A stretch of 64,000 nucleotides of DNA from Laedolimicola sp934402125 (GCF_052065835.1 NZ_JBQHTG010000004.1:124001-188000), one strand, 5' to 3'. Shown: positions 16,189 to 25,606, counted from the first letter of the stretch. The notes: a model not told the origin generated them from the sequence alone. A program made the numbers and translations.

Positions 16189-17256
16189 TCATTTTTCAAC
16201 CTCACAAATCCCCGCCATCACATACTCCGCGCAGGGCAGGGCAATGGAATTACCCAGTGCCCGGTACCGGGCGCTGTCGCTGATCATCTCTCCTTCGCAC
16301 CCGTAGGCCGTCCAGTGATCCGGCAGTCCTTGCAGGCGCTCACATTCCAGTGGTGTCAGGTATCGGATACCTCCCTCTTTTCTCCAGTCTTCTCCTTCAT
16401 ACCAGAAGCTGAAGCTGTTTGCGCTGCTGGCAAGAAGTGTGGGAAAAGGCTCATCTGGCCGTCCAAAACTGACGAGAAACTTGGTTTCGTCTTTTTCTTT
16501 GACTGCTCCACGCATTTGCCGCTCCTGTATCGGAAGGATGACGGGTATGTGCCGCCCTGTTTCTTCAGAAAATATTCCACTCTCTCCGGTGGACGGCGGC
16601 CCAGACTGGCCGCATACCTTAGAATCCGGGAGCACTGGGCGGCACTTAAATAATACCTGGGCGCTAGGCTTTCCTCTAAAATCCGCCACAAGGAATATCC
16701 GTTTTCTTCGCTGCTGGAGCCGGGGGCTTCCCCAATACTGGGCGTCCAGGAGCCGCCAACTGATATCACTTTCGCCCCCTCGCACCATACCGGCGCTGGC
16801 CCAGTGTTCAGAAGGAGGCATTGGAATCGGGCTGCCTGCGAACGCTTCCAGCACGGCTCTAAAATCCATCCGGTCTCCCGATGAAAAAGCTCCCATGACG
16901 TTCTCCCAAACAGTGAAAGCTGGATATATGCCATTGGTTGCATCCCTCATTTCTCTGATAATACGAATGGCCTCGTAAAACAGGCCTGACTTTTTCCCGG
17001 CCAGTCCCTCCCTGTCCCCTGCCGTAGACAGGTTCTGACAGGGAGAACCAAAGGTGAGGATATCCACTGGCTCCAATTCCGCGCCGTTCAGCTTTGTGAT
17101 ATCCCCCAGTTGCTTCATCCCCGGGAAATGTCGTCTGGTGATGGACACCGGGGCTTTCTCAATCTCACTGGCCCACGCCGGTGTAATACCACAGTTCACC
17201 GCCGCCAGCGGAAAGACCCCGATCCCATCAAACAGACTGCCGAGCTTTAACGGCAT
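16189..17256 (-). CDS. C5 cytosine-specific DNA methyltransferase (Dcm-like)
   Basis: A 355-residue C5-cytosine methylase. Visible motifs: SAM-binding LGSLFDGIGVFPLA (I), catalytic GSPCQNLS with the Cys nucleophile (IV), ENVMG (VI), QRRKRIFLVA (VIII) and RYRALGNSI (X). The target recognition region lies about residues 195-300. No restriction enzyme is encoded nearby. In conjugative elements of Firmicutes such orphan methylases often sit beside the SpoVG-like and SNF2/methylase genes, as here, and may protect the element on transfer. Its start overlaps the SpoVG-like stop by 10 nt. Confidence 0.92.
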   Translation of the reverse strand: MPLKLGSLFDGIGVFPLAAVNCGITPAWASEIEKAPVSITRRHFPGMKQLGDITKLNGAELEPVDILTFGSPCQNLSTAGDREGLAGKKSGLFYEAIRIIREMRDATNGIYPAFTVWENVMGAFSSGDRMDFRAVLEAFAGSPIPMPPSEHWASAGMVRGGESDISWRLLDAQYWGSPRLQQRRKRIFLVADFRGKPSAQVLFKCRPVLPDSKVCGQSGPPSTGESGIFSEETGRHIPVILPIQERQMRGAVKEKDETKFLVSFGRPDEPFPTLLASSANSFSFWYEGEDWRKEGGIRYLTPLECERLQGLPDHWTAYGCEGEMISDSARYRALGNSIALPCAEYVMAGICEVEK

Positions 17257-17615
17257 CCACGGCCTCCGGAGGTATTCGTTCTGTTGTAGTTATTCTTCCG
17301 TTCCTGCTCTCTTCCCTGTCCCGGCTTCGTCTTTGTCTGGTTCCGGTACTCCGCCAGGATATCCCCGTAGAGCTGCTCCCGGAACTCCTTGGTCACCGGA
17401 TAGCAGATGTCCTGATACTGAGGCTGATTCTTTTCATCAACCCGGCGGGTCTTATAATTTGGCATACTGATAAAAGGTTCACCGGTCGCGCGATTTTCCA
17501 GAATCGCGATATTGCCCACCTTAAAAGCGCCATCAAAGGTCACGCTTGCGTAAGCCCTGACTGCACTCTCCGGATTCGTTGTTCTTACCTCATTTACCTG
17601 TACTGTATAATTCAT
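17247..17615 (-). CDS. SpoVG-family protein of conjugative-element type
   Basis: About 122 residues beginning MNYTVQVNEVRTTNPESAV, with the SpoVG core (YASVTFDGAFKVGNIAIL, FISMPNY, DICYPVTKEFREQLY) and a low-complexity Asn/Gly/Arg tail. Chromosomal SpoVG is an RNA/DNA-binding regulator; element-borne copies are common in Clostridial ICEs with unclear roles. The start at 17615 has AGGAGG 5 nt upstream; a longer frame to 17804 overlaps the helicase gene and has no such site. Confidence 0.8.
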   Translation of the reverse strand: MNYTVQVNEVRTTNPESAVRAYASVTFDGAFKVGNIAILENRATGEPFISMPNYKTRRVDEKNQPQYQDICYPVTKEFREQLYGDILAEYRNQTKTKPGQGREQERKNNYNRTNTSGGRGCR

Positions 17616-20600
17616 ATGATCCTCCTTGTCTGTACGTTCTCGTACTCCTTGTCTTCTGTTATGATTTCTGTTTCTTCTTTTCTGTTTTCCAGATCCAGCA
17701 GGCTGTTCAGCTCTTCCTGCCGCTTTACTGCCGCCCGATATGCATCTTCCTGCAGAAAAGGCTTCCCATAAAGCTCCCGGCTTTTCTCCATCTCCCTTTC
17801 GCACTCTGTCTTCTCTTCCAGATATCGGGTCTTAATGAGACTCATTTCCTTTATTCGATTGTCCAGCCTGCTGATATTTCCGACGGCGCTTTTGGATAAC
17901 TCTATTCGATAGATACCTGCGCCTTTCAGTATCACTTCTTTTTCATCTCCGGCTCCTTTTTCCAAAAGCAGTGAAAATCCACGATACTCGCCTATTTTTT
18001 CCCCATCATCACTAAGGGCTGCCGCGTCAAGCAACGCCTTTCCTGCCTCTTCCCTTTCCTTGTAGCATTCGCCCCGGATAAGGAGCTGAAAGTCTGTCCC
18101 TTCTGTCCGCAGAACTGTGGCTTCATCTACTGTGACTGCCTTTATCTTCTCCTCCAGCCGTTTCAGTTCCTTCGGTCCCTGCACCAGAAGCTGGTCCTGC
18201 ATAGTATACTGCTGGTTTTGATATGCCGCCTTCAGTACACGGAGCTTCTGTACCTCGTTGTCCACTTCCATTTTTTCACGAATCAGGGGGTTGCCGGTGG
18301 CGATGGCCTTGATCTCCGCATAGGACAGAACTTTTTCGTCAATATCCTCACAGGTTCTGCCCACTGCCTGGTTCGTCATGACCTGGCTGATAAAGCGCTG
18401 CTTATTCTCGATCAGGGACCAGTTATATGCGCCAAAGGTCTCCTTCGTCACATACCGATAGACCGCTACTTCTTTATTCTCGTTGCCCTGGCGCAGCCCC
18501 CTGCCGTCCCGCTGTTCGATCTCGTCCGGCCTCCACGGACAATCCACATGGTGGATGGCTACGATATGGCGCTGTACATTGACGCCGACACCACATTTTT
18601 CTGTGGATCCAATCAGGATACGCCGCTTGCCGCTGCGCATCTCCCGGAACAACGCCGCGCGCTGCTTATCTGTCTTGGCGTCATGGATAAACGCAATCTC
18701 TTCCTCCGGAATTCCTTGTTCCATCAGCTCGTCCTTGATATAATGGTAGACGTCGAACTCCTTGCCTCCCGGCGTACCGATATCCGAAAAAATAAGCTGG
18801 CAGCCTATCCGGCCATCAGCTTCTGCTTTCTTATATTCATAGAATACATTTTCTACCACCTTATTCAGTTTTCCATCCGGATTGTTGGGCGCATCCGCAC
18901 GCAGCAGACGCGCGTCTGTTCCCAAAAGTCTCGCCTCATGGGTGATTTTCAGGAAATTGTCCTCGTTCGGTGACACTGCCCCGTTTCGGATGCGATCTGC
19001 CCGTTCCACCATTTCCTGCATGAGGTCTTTTACATAGAAATCCGGCTCCGTTTCCACGATAATGGCTTTTCCGCCCCGCAGCTTCGGGATATTTAAATTT
19101 AGCATCTCCGCTGTCTGCACGTCCGCCACCTCCCGGAACATACTCATAAGCTCCGGGAGATTCACAAAACGGTTAAACCGGCTTTTAAACCGGAAGCCGC
19201 TTCCTTCCACGGTCAGTTCCAGCGCCGCGGTCACCTCTCTGAAATTGGCGGCCCATGCGTCAAAATGGCTTAGTCCCATCTGCTCCAGCGTCTCTTTTTG
19301 CAGGTAAGTCTGCATCACATACATCTCACACATGGTGTTACTGATGGGCGTTCCGGTGGCAAACACGATTCCCCGGGAGCCGTTCAGCTCTGTCAGGTAC
19401 TGACACTTCATCTCCATGTCCGTACATTTTTTTGCTCCATTTGCTGTGATACCGGACACCCTGCTCATTTTGGAAAAGATGGCCATATTTTTATAAAAAT
19501 GTGCTTCATCGACCATAATACTGTCAATTCCCAGCTCTTCAAAGTAGACCAGATCATCCTTCCGCCGCTCGTCCGCAAGCATGGACAACTGTGTTTCCAG
19601 CCGCTTCTTCTGCGCTTCCATCTGCTTAATCGTCCAGCGTTCCCCATTTTTCATTTTTTCCTCTCCAATAGCCTCCTGGAGCTCTTCCACCTTGTCACTG
19701 AGCAGCTGTTCCCTGCGCTCCGGCGAAATCTGGATTTTCTCGAACTGCGAATGGGACATGATAATACAGTCGTAGTCCCCGGTCGCGATTCTGCTGATGA
19801 ACTGCTGGCGTCTACTTTTCTCAAAATCCCGTTCCGTGGCAATCCGGATATTTGCGGACGGATAAAGGCGCAGGAACTCACTGGCCGTCTGCATAATGAC
19901 GCTTTTGGGTACTACCATAGCGGTTTTATGGGCAATTCCAAGTCTTTTCTGCTCCTTACAGGCCGCTACCATTTCGAAGGTCTTCCCAGCCCCCACACAG
20001 TGGGCAAGTAGGGTATTTCCCCCGAAAAGAATACGTACTACCGCGTTTTTCTGGTGTGGGAGCAGCTCGATCTCCGGGTTCATGCCCGGAAATTGCAGAA
20101 ATGAACCCTCGTATTCCCTCAGACGGATACAGTTAAAGGTTTCATTATAATACCGTTCGTATTTCTGCCGACGCTCCGGGTCCCGAAAAATCCATTCCCG
20201 AAAGGCCTCCTGAATCTGGTTCTGCTTTTCCCGGGCAAGCATGGTTTCCACCTTATTCACCACATACCGGTACTTTCCTCCGCCCAGCTCTTCCCGGTCA
20301 TTGACCACGACTGTCCGCAGATTTAACGTCGCTTCTACGATGGAATAGGCGTCCATCCGCTCGGTACCATAGTTCTTTTTCACCAGCACGCCGGAACTGT
20401 GCATGGACTTATTCAGGATGTGATATTCCATATTGTAGCGGTTCAGTTGGATCCGTATTTCATATCTTCCGTCCCAGTTTCCTCTCTGGTACCGATACAG
20501 GGTATCCAGAAGCTCATACAGGAAGGCCTCATAGTCTTCTATATCGATCCACGTCGTACCGAGCCGCACATTGATATCCGCTGCCGAAATATATTCCGGC

Positions 20601-22573
20601 TGCACCAGCTCAAGGGCTTCCACATTGGCCCGGAACTGCTCTGGATTCTTCTTTGCTGCCTCCTGGGCGATTTTCAGCTTATTCCGGACATTGCCTGACA
20701 GATATTCCCCGGCCATCTCCCAGCCGTCCCACGGGCTCTGCGCGTGATAACGTTCCGGGTTCAGATAAATAATGCCTTTTAGCTCCTCTGTAATGGCACT
20801 AAGGGACAGCTCTTTCTTCTCCGCCTCCGTAAATGCAATTTCTTCCGGCTGCTGGCCGGTGACCTCCGCCACCTCTTTCTGGTATTTCAGTAAATCCGGC
20901 TGATAAAGTCCATACATAAATTCCAGATCCACGCAGCCTCGCTCATTCATGGAGATATACAAGGCTTCGGTGGCCGTATCCACGTGCTCCACCCGCACAT
21001 CCGGTTTGATGGTCTGCTTATAAAAAATATCTGCCTTTTTGACAGCCCCGTTTTCTTCCACACATTCCAGCGAACACAAGAGCGGATAATCCGCGTCATC
21101 TCGGAAGACACGGCCATTCTCTGTGCCCGTCAGATACCCATACGTTTCCACATACGCATCGTAGATCTGATTTAGCTTTTCCAGCTCCGGCTTCAATTCC
21201 GCCTCTGTGCATCCTCCAAGCTCCAGACGGATCAGGCTGCGTACCTGATTCCGGATCACGTCAAGCCCCTGGATTCGCTCTTTTTCCCGCCCGGACACCT
21301 CACGCAGATACATCTGAGAATTTTCCCGGTAATACAGCTTTCCATTTAGAAACGTAAAAGTATAATTTTTTACCTCCGGGTCTGCGGGAATGATTTCCTC
21401 TGTCGTCTCCTCTCTTTCCACGACATGTTCAAAGTTTGTCAGCTCTGCATGGATATTGCCGATGGCCTTACGCAGAGCCGCGTACAGATTGAAATCCGGA
21501 TCACGGTTTACACAGGCGGTATAATGGCTGTCTGCTCCAAAGGGGCCGTTGTCATACTCCATCCTGCCCAGCATCATTTCCGGATGCTCTGCGAAATAGG
21601 AATTTACCGCAATGCCGTCCTCCGTATATCCCAGATGTACCCAGTCCGGTTCCACCTCCATTTTCCGCTCCCGCTTCTGGAAAAACAGGATATCCGCCGT
21701 CACCTCGGCTCCGGCCTGCGCCTTAAATGCTGTACTGGGAAGCCGAACCGCTCCTTTCAGCTCGGCCCGCTCCGCCAGATACTTTCTCACGGTCGGATTG
21801 CTCTTATCCATGGTTCCTTTGGTGGTAATTACAGCCACCATGCCTCCGGGTCTTACCAGATCCAGAGCTTTCGCGATAAAATAATCATGAATCCGGAAAT
21901 TGTACTTGTTGTAGGCCGGGTCATGAACCTTATAATCGCCAAAGGGCACATTTCCAATAACCACATCAAAAAAATCGGCCTGAAAAGCAGTCTTTTCAAA
22001 GCCGGTAATCTGAATCTTGGCCGTCTGGTACAACTGCCTTGCTATCCTTCCGGATATTCGATCAAGTTCCACGCCATAGCGTTTGCTGTTCTGCAAAGAA
22101 ATCGGCATACTTCCGAAGAAGCTGCCGATTCCCATAGACGGTTCCAATATATTTCCGGATCGAAATCCGAATTGTTCCAACACCTGCCCCATGCAGGCCG
22201 CCACCTCCGGCGGCGTGTAAAACGCGGTATTGACTGAGGCCCGCGCTGCCGCATATTCCTCCGGATTCAGAAGCCCTTTAAGTTCCGCGTATTCTTTGGC
22301 CCAGCCTGGATTTTGTTCATCGAATACCTGGGACAGACCGCCCCAGCCCACATATTTCGATAGAGTCTGCTGTTCCTCCGCTGTCGCCCTCCGGCCCTCT
22401 GACTCAATCCGCTTTAAGGTCTGAATAGCCTCCCGGTTCCACTGGTATCTGGTCTTGGGGCCTCCTTCCGGAAGCTCCCAGAGATCATAGTGAAAATCTA
22501 ATGGTACTGCCAGACGATCTCGCGCAGTACGATCTCCTCCGCCTGCATCTGCGCCTGTTCCCGCAGCTTCCAC
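17612..22573 (-). CDS. SNF2-type helicase / N6-adenine methylase fusion of conjugative elements, N-terminally truncated
   Basis: A 1653-residue protein. The N-terminal third is an adenine methylase (SAM pocket NILEPSMGIGSFFG, catalytic-type loop VIGNVPFGDY). The C-terminal half is an SF2 helicase: Walker A CVGAGKT, DEAH box IMVDEAHFYKN, and motif VI QRDGRGLRQG. A coiled region ends the chain. ICE proteins of this kind are often 2000 or more residues with further N-terminal domains; here those are missing. Upstream, out of frame and overlapping, is a ParM-like fragment, so a deletion probably fused this region to a foreign start. The true start is uncertain. It overlaps the SpoVG-like start by 4 nt. 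Confidence 0.85.
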   Translation of the reverse strand: MEAAGTGADAGGGDRTARDRLAVPLDFHYDLWELPEGGPKTRYQWNREAIQTLKRIESEGRRATAEEQQTLSKYVGWGGLSQVFDEQNPGWAKEYAELKGLLNPEEYAAARASVNTAFYTPPEVAACMGQVLEQFGFRSGNILEPSMGIGSFFGSMPISLQNSKRYGVELDRISGRIARQLYQTAKIQITGFEKTAFQADFFDVVIGNVPFGDYKVHDPAYNKYNFRIHDYFIAKALDLVRPGGMVAVITTKGTMDKSNPTVRKYLAERAELKGAVRLPSTAFKAQAGAEVTADILFFQKRERKMEVEPDWVHLGYTEDGIAVNSYFAEHPEMMLGRMEYDNGPFGADSHYTACVNRDPDFNLYAALRKAIGNIHAELTNFEHVVEREETTEEIIPADPEVKNYTFTFLNGKLYYRENSQMYLREVSGREKERIQGLDVIRNQVRSLIRLELGGCTEAELKPELEKLNQIYDAYVETYGYLTGTENGRVFRDDADYPLLCSLECVEENGAVKKADIFYKQTIKPDVRVEHVDTATEALYISMNERGCVDLEFMYGLYQPDLLKYQKEVAEVTGQQPEEIAFTEAEKKELSLSAITEELKGIIYLNPERYHAQSPWDGWEMAGEYLSGNVRNKLKIAQEAAKKNPEQFRANVEALELVQPEYISAADINVRLGTTWIDIEDYEAFLYELLDTLYRYQRGNWDGRYEIRIQLNRYNMEYHILNKSMHSSGVLVKKNYGTERMDAYSIVEATLNLRTVVVNDREELGGGKYRYVVNKVETMLAREKQNQIQEAFREWIFRDPERRQKYERYYNETFNCIRLREYEGSFLQFPGMNPEIELLPHQKNAVVRILFGGNTLLAHCVGAGKTFEMVAACKEQKRLGIAHKTAMVVPKSVIMQTASEFLRLYPSANIRIATERDFEKSRRQQFISRIATGDYDCIIMSHSQFEKIQISPERREQLLSDKVEELQEAIGEEKMKNGERWTIKQMEAQKKRLETQLSMLADERRKDDLVYFEELGIDSIMVDEAHFYKNMAIFSKMSRVSGITANGAKKCTDMEMKCQYLTELNGSRGIVFATGTPISNTMCEMYVMQTYLQKETLEQMGLSHFDAWAANFREVTAALELTVEGSGFRFKSRFNRFVNLPELMSMFREVADVQTAEMLNLNIPKLRGGKAIIVETEPDFYVKDLMQEMVERADRIRNGAVSPNEDNFLKITHEARLLGTDARLLRADAPNNPDGKLNKVVENVFYEYKKAEADGRIGCQLIFSDIGTPGGKEFDVYHYIKDELMEQGIPEEEIAFIHDAKTDKQRAALFREMRSGKRRILIGSTEKCGVGVNVQRHIVAIHHVDCPWRPDEIEQRDGRGLRQGNENKEVAVYRYVTKETFGAYNWSLIENKQRFISQVMTNQAVGRTCEDIDEKVLSYAEIKAIATGNPLIREKMEVDNEVQKLRVLKAAYQNQQYTMQDQLLVQGPKELKRLEEKIKAVTVDEATVLRTEGTDFQLLIRGECYKEREEAGKALLDAAALSDDGEKIGEYRGFSLLLEKGAGDEKEVILKGAGIYRIELSKSAVGNISRLDNRIKEMSLIKTRYLEEKTECEREMEKSRELYGKPFLQEDAYRAAVKRQEELNSLLDLENRKEETEIITEDKEYENVQTRRII

Positions 22574-22758
22574 TGTTCCAGAAAGGATCGGTTCTGCAGG
22601 GGCCTGGATTTCAGGTAGCTTCCACCAAATTCCAGCAGATTTTTCGTAAAGGCCGGTTCTGTCGCTATCTCTTCCACACCTGTCACAAACACATGAGAAA
22701 TCGTCTTCATATACGACCAGCCATGATCAATCCCTATAACCTCGATTCCTTTGTACAT
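22498..22758 (-). pseudogene. ParM-like actin-family N-terminal fragment
   Basis: Residues 1-50 read VIGIDHGWSYMKT, HVFVTGVEEIATEPAF and LLEFGGSYLK, the N-terminal phosphate-1 region of ParM/StbA-like plasmid-segregation ATPases. After about 50 residues this homology ends and the frame crosses the start of the helicase gene before stopping at 22498. The rest of ParM (about 250 residues) is absent. It marks a deletion junction in the decaying element. Confidence 0.6.
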
Positions 22759-23260
22759 CCTTTCTTATCCCTCCATTTCATATTTTCCATGTAAGTAAAC
22801 GCTTGTTCCTCTTCGCCCCGTGTACGTGGGAGTTACTGGCAATCCTGCCGCATGACATCCTCTGATGTTCACAAGACCGGTATTCTATACCGCTCGTCCC
22901 CTCTGCTGCTTATTTCGAGGGCCAGGAAACCACTGTAGCTCCCTTCGTGAGTTATTATCCTTCCGCCGTAATCAATCCAATCTGTACCTGCTCCATCTTC
23001 ACCTCTCGGTCCATCAACTCTCCTCGCAGGCCCCGCTGATATTCTGCAGAATATACGCCGGAATTTTCCATGCTGTAACTGCTATTCAGTTGTCTGTGAA
23101 CAGGTTTTTGCTGTTCCTGATATAATCATAAATGATGTTTGGGGATTTGTCCTCGGCCTAAAAAGGCGAGTTTGAAGAAATTTTAAAATAATTTTCGCAT
23201 TTGATTTTCACATTAGATTTGTACAGAGCCATTCTTTCGTTCCGAGGTTTTTTAAGACAA
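22759..23260. other. Gene-free right end of element 1
   Basis: Roughly 500 bp without a convincing gene on either strand. It presumably held the promoter region of the ParM-like operon on the minus strand and the transfer-side end of the element. I see no strong hairpin or tRNA. Confidence 0.5.
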
Positions 23261-23280
23261 TTGTCGTCAAATTGTCGTCA
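23261..23280. repeat. Two integrase arm-type repeats, right end of element 1
   Basis: TTGTCGTCA at 23261-23269 and 23272-23280, 11-bp spacing. Same nonamer as the three repeats beside the element 1 integrase (4671-4704). Confidence 0.75.
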
Positions 23281-23335
23281 AACGGCCAAAAACGGGTAAA
23301 AAAAAGGATCTTCCTTCTTCGGAAAATCCAGTAAA

Positions 23336-23389
23336 TACGAGGGAGTGGGGGCTTCCTCCCGGAAGTCCCCGAGTGTTATGAATGAAATA
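23336..23389 (+). repeat. 54-bp attachment-core repeat, copy B (junction of elements 1 and 2)
   Basis: Identical to copies A and C, hairpin included. The left flank carries element 1 arm repeats and the right flank leads to the element 2 arm repeats and integrase, so it is the shared junction of two tandem insertions. Confidence 0.8.
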
Positions 23390-23493
23390 GACCGACATAC
23401 CGTCCATCAGATTTTATCCTGTTTCTTTTCCGCATAAAATCGGACTTTTCCGGTAATTTTCGTTTTATCACATTTTATCCTGTGTTTTTCAAA

Positions 23494-23514
23494 TCTGGTA
23501 AAATATCTGGTAAA
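23494..23514. repeat. Two integrase arm-type repeats, left end of element 2
   Basis: TCTGGTAAA at 23494-23502 and 23506-23514, 12-bp spacing, ending one base before the integrase stop codon. They differ from the element 1 arms but hold the same position relative to the gene. Confidence 0.75.
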
Positions 23515-23515
23515 T

Positions 23516-24760
23516 TCAGACCACATATTCCATCTTCAGAATCTCTTTTTTCATCCGCTCCTTCTCCACGTGGTCATATACCTTTAAGGTCACCGCCGGA
23601 TCGCTGTGTCCCATAATTACCTGCAGAACCTTCACATCGATTCCGGCCTCCGCCATCCGGGTGCATCCGGTATGCCGCAAAATATGATTGGAAATATGAG
23701 GCAGCAGGAACGGCTTTCGCTTCTCCTTCCTGGCCTGCTGCCGTTCCTCCGCATTATATCGGTTCACAATCCGTTTCAATATTTCATTTACCCCGGTTGT
23801 CGTATAAGGTCGATTCCAGTTATTCAAAAATACAAAGTCCCTCTGCCCGTCCACTTCTATCTCGCTCCGGCGGCCCAGCTGCAGGCAGATCCGTTTCTGC
23901 TCTATAAAGGCTTTCCGCACCTGCTGAATCATACCGATGGTGCGCTTGCCGCTTTCTGTCTTGGGTTCGCCCATGTACATTGTCATTTTATCATCTATCT
24001 TCTCATAGATAAGCTGTTGACAAATATGTACCTCCCCATGCTTTATGTCCACGTTACTCCAGGTAAGGCCGCATACTTCACCAATACGGCAGGCTGTGCC
24101 TATCATAATCTGGAACATCGGAAGATAGACACAATAGATCGGACTGTTCTTCACGTAATTCAGGAACATTTCCTGTTCCTTCCGCGTCAATGCCTGCCGC
24201 TTTTTCGCCACCGTGTACTCTTCCAGGCAGCCCTTGGCCGGGTTCTTCCTTATCAGGTCATTGTCCACCGCATAGACAAAGGCCGGCTGAATCAGATTGT
24301 TATGATACATTCGGATCGTCGTATCCGAAAGGCCGTCTTTGCTCAATTCCGCATAGAAGCGCTGTACATTCGCCTTCTTTATCTTCGCCGGTGACATCGT
24401 TCCAAAGCTATTTTCCTTTACGTGTAGTTTCCAGAGCTGCCGATATTTCCGTTTCGTCTTATCGCTCAGCTTCTTTTTACTGCTCAGGTACATTTCAAAC
24501 AAATCATTCATCTGGAGCTTGGCCGCCAGCGTACTGTTGATTCCATCTTCCAGATCCCGCCGTATCCCTTTCTCTTTTTCGCGGAGCGGAACGTCTTCTT
24601 TCTTACCAGCTGGCGTTTTATCTGTGTCCACCAGGCGCCAGCTATACACGCTCTTCCACTCACTCCCCTGAAGATACCGGAACTCATACTGGCCGCTTTT
24701 CTTCTGATATTCGCCATTCTTCAGTATGCGGCCCTTGCTGTCCTTCCGCTTTTCTGCCAT
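23516..24760 (-). CDS. int: Tyrosine recombinase (integrase) of element 2
   Basis: A complete 414-residue Tn916-type integrase. The N-terminal arm-binding domain starts KDSKGRILKNGEYQKKSGQYEFRY (in part) and ends in VYSWRLVDTD. The core-binding SAM-like domain spans about 85-175. The catalytic domain has Arg225 (ACRIGE), His359 and Arg362 (HILRHTG), His385 (GHSD) and nucleophile Tyr395 (VYDHV). It should integrate and excise element 2 at the 54-bp core. Its nearest relative in the window is the truncated integrase at 4706-5672. The stop codon lies 126 bp from core copy B. Confidence 0.95.
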   Translation of the reverse strand: MAEKRKDSKGRILKNGEYQKKSGQYEFRYLQGSEWKSVYSWRLVDTDKTPAGKKEDVPLREKEKGIRRDLEDGINSTLAAKLQMNDLFEMYLSSKKKLSDKTKRKYRQLWKLHVKENSFGTMSPAKIKKANVQRFYAELSKDGLSDTTIRMYHNNLIQPAFVYAVDNDLIRKNPAKGCLEEYTVAKKRQALTRKEQEMFLNYVKNSPIYCVYLPMFQIMIGTACRIGEVCGLTWSNVDIKHGEVHICQQLIYEKIDDKMTMYMGEPKTESGKRTIGMIQQVRKAFIEQKRICLQLGRRSEIEVDGQRDFVFLNNWNRPYTTTGVNEILKRIVNRYNAEERQQARKEKRKPFLLPHISNHILRHTGCTRMAEAGIDVKVLQVIMGHSDPAVTLKVYDHVEKERMKKEILKMEYVV

Positions 24761-24827
24761 AAACCTGCCTTTCTATCCTCGTACAGGCAGCAGGAACCTG
24801 CCCTGCTGCCATTTCTGCCACGTTTCA

Positions 24828-24935
24828 TCACTCGTTCAGCCAGAGATATTCTAAAAGCTTATACACTCGCCTCAGATTCTCCTCTTTTTTTATCTTTTCC
24901 AGTATCACAATAATCATTTCCTTATAGTCTGTCAT
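24828..24935 (-). CDS. 35-residue protein of unknown function
   Basis: MTDYKEMIIVILEKIKKEEN and then LRRVYKLLEYLWLNE, a single amphipathic helix-rich peptide. GAGGTG lies 6-11 nt before the ATG. It overlaps the end of the next upstream ORF by 14 nt and resembles it (both end in a helix with KLxEYL/KLMEFL), suggesting a duplicated family of small element proteins. Function not recognised. Confidence 0.55.
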   Translation of the reverse strand: MTDYKEMIIVILEKIKKEENLRRVYKLLEYLWLNE

Positions 24936-25074
24936 TTCGCACCTCCTCATGCTTTGATACCACCATTCCTCTGTTTTGCAATATTCTCACGATGAATCTG
25001 TATAAGAACTCCATCAGCTTGCTGTCCTCTATCCCCTCTATTAGTCTTACAATCTCTTTCTTATGCCATTCCAT
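24922..25074 (-). CDS. 50-residue protein of unknown function
   Basis: MEWHKKEIVRLIEGIEDSKL and then MEFLYRFIVRILQNRGMVVS, a small helical protein. The ATG at 25074 is chosen because GGAGGA sits 7 nt upstream; the frame stays open further but without a site. It lies between the XRE regulator and the 35-residue gene in the lysogeny-side transcript of element 2. I do not recognise the family. Confidence 0.6.
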   Translation of the reverse strand: MEWHKKEIVRLIEGIEDSKLMEFLYRFIVRILQNRGMVVSKHEEVRNDRL

Positions 25075-25142
25075 TGTCTGTTCCTCCTGTAATTTCTCTT
25101 TATTCGTGCCACTATCACTGAAATACACGGCTGGCCGCCTCT

Positions 25143-25547
25143 TTATTTGCATAACTTAGACACGAAAATATGTATCAGTCCGATTCGATGGGGATTTTTC
25201 AGATTCTCCACCATCTCCAGAATCTCTTTCCTATTCTGCTCCATTTTCTCCACTGTCTCCAGAATCTCTTTCCTATTCTGCTCCATCCGTTCTTGATGTG
25301 CAGACTTATAACCTTCGAATTTATCCTCAACATAGATAAAATTCATCGGAACCCCGGAAATCTCACTGATTTTTCTAAGCTGTTCCAGCTCCGGCTCCTC
25401 TTCTCCCTTCTCCCATGCTTCCACCATAACGGGCGAAACGTCTAATCTGTAGGCCATTTCCGTTTTTGTCATCTTGGCATTCACCCGGCAGGCCGCCAGC
25501 GATATCCGCGGGTACCTGCCGCATCTCATTTCTCTTTCCATGCTCAT
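25143..25547 (-). CDS. XRE-family regulator with tandem coiled-coil repeats
   Basis: A 134-residue protein. Residues about 10-75 are a helix-turn-helix of the Cro/C1 type (KMTKTEMAYRLDVSPVMVEAWEKGEEEPE, in part). The C-terminal part contains two 14-residue repeats starting MEQNRKEILE, i.e. exact heptad pairs, likely a coiled-coil for oligomerisation. GGAGG precedes the start by 9 nt. A 37-bp inverted-repeat operator candidate lies immediately upstream, over the -10 of a divergent promoter, so it may repress that transcript and itself. Confidence 0.8.
   Translation of the reverse strand: MSMEREMRCGRYPRISLAACRVNAKMTKTEMAYRLDVSPVMVEAWEKGEEEPELEQLRKISEISGVPMNFIYVEDKFEGYKSAHQERMEQNRKEILETVEKMEQNRKEILEMVENLKNPHRIGLIHIFVSKLCK
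25215..25286. repeat. Two identical 30-bp direct repeats inside the XRE gene (42-bp period)
   Basis: 25215-25244 and 25257-25286 are identical over 30 bp. The 42-bp period equals 14 codons or two heptads, so copy number could vary in frame. Confidence 0.8.
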
Positions 25548-25562
25548 TCCTATAATCCTCCA

Positions 25563-25606
25563 TTGTTTCGGGATTACAGATATGCTATAATCTTACCTGT
25601 AATCCC
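25563..25606 (+). promoter_or_regulatory. Divergent promoter with inverted-repeat operator
   Basis: TTGTTT (25563-25568), 17 bp, TATAAT (25586-25591) on the plus strand. The inverted repeat GGGATTACAG (25570-25579) and CTGTAATCCC (25597-25606) spans the -10 and start region, as a repressor operator would. Confidence 0.55.

Larger units (their letters stand above)
4512..23389. mobile_element. Element 1: decayed integrative element carrying the oxidative-stress island
   Basis: Bounded by core copies A and B. The left end holds three TTGTCGTCAG-type arm repeats and the integrase fragment; the right end holds two TTGTCGTCA repeats. Its content is bipartite: an AT-rich redox island (about 5670-14700) and GC-richer conjugative-element relics (about 15480-22760). 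Relaxase, coupling ATPase and type IV secretion genes are absent and the integrase is N-terminally truncated, so the element should be immobile by itself. Confidence 0.7.

Noticed and set aside
22759..23260. Short open frames at the right end of element 1
   Set aside because: No ribosome site, no family resemblance and low-complexity translations; listed as gene-free.
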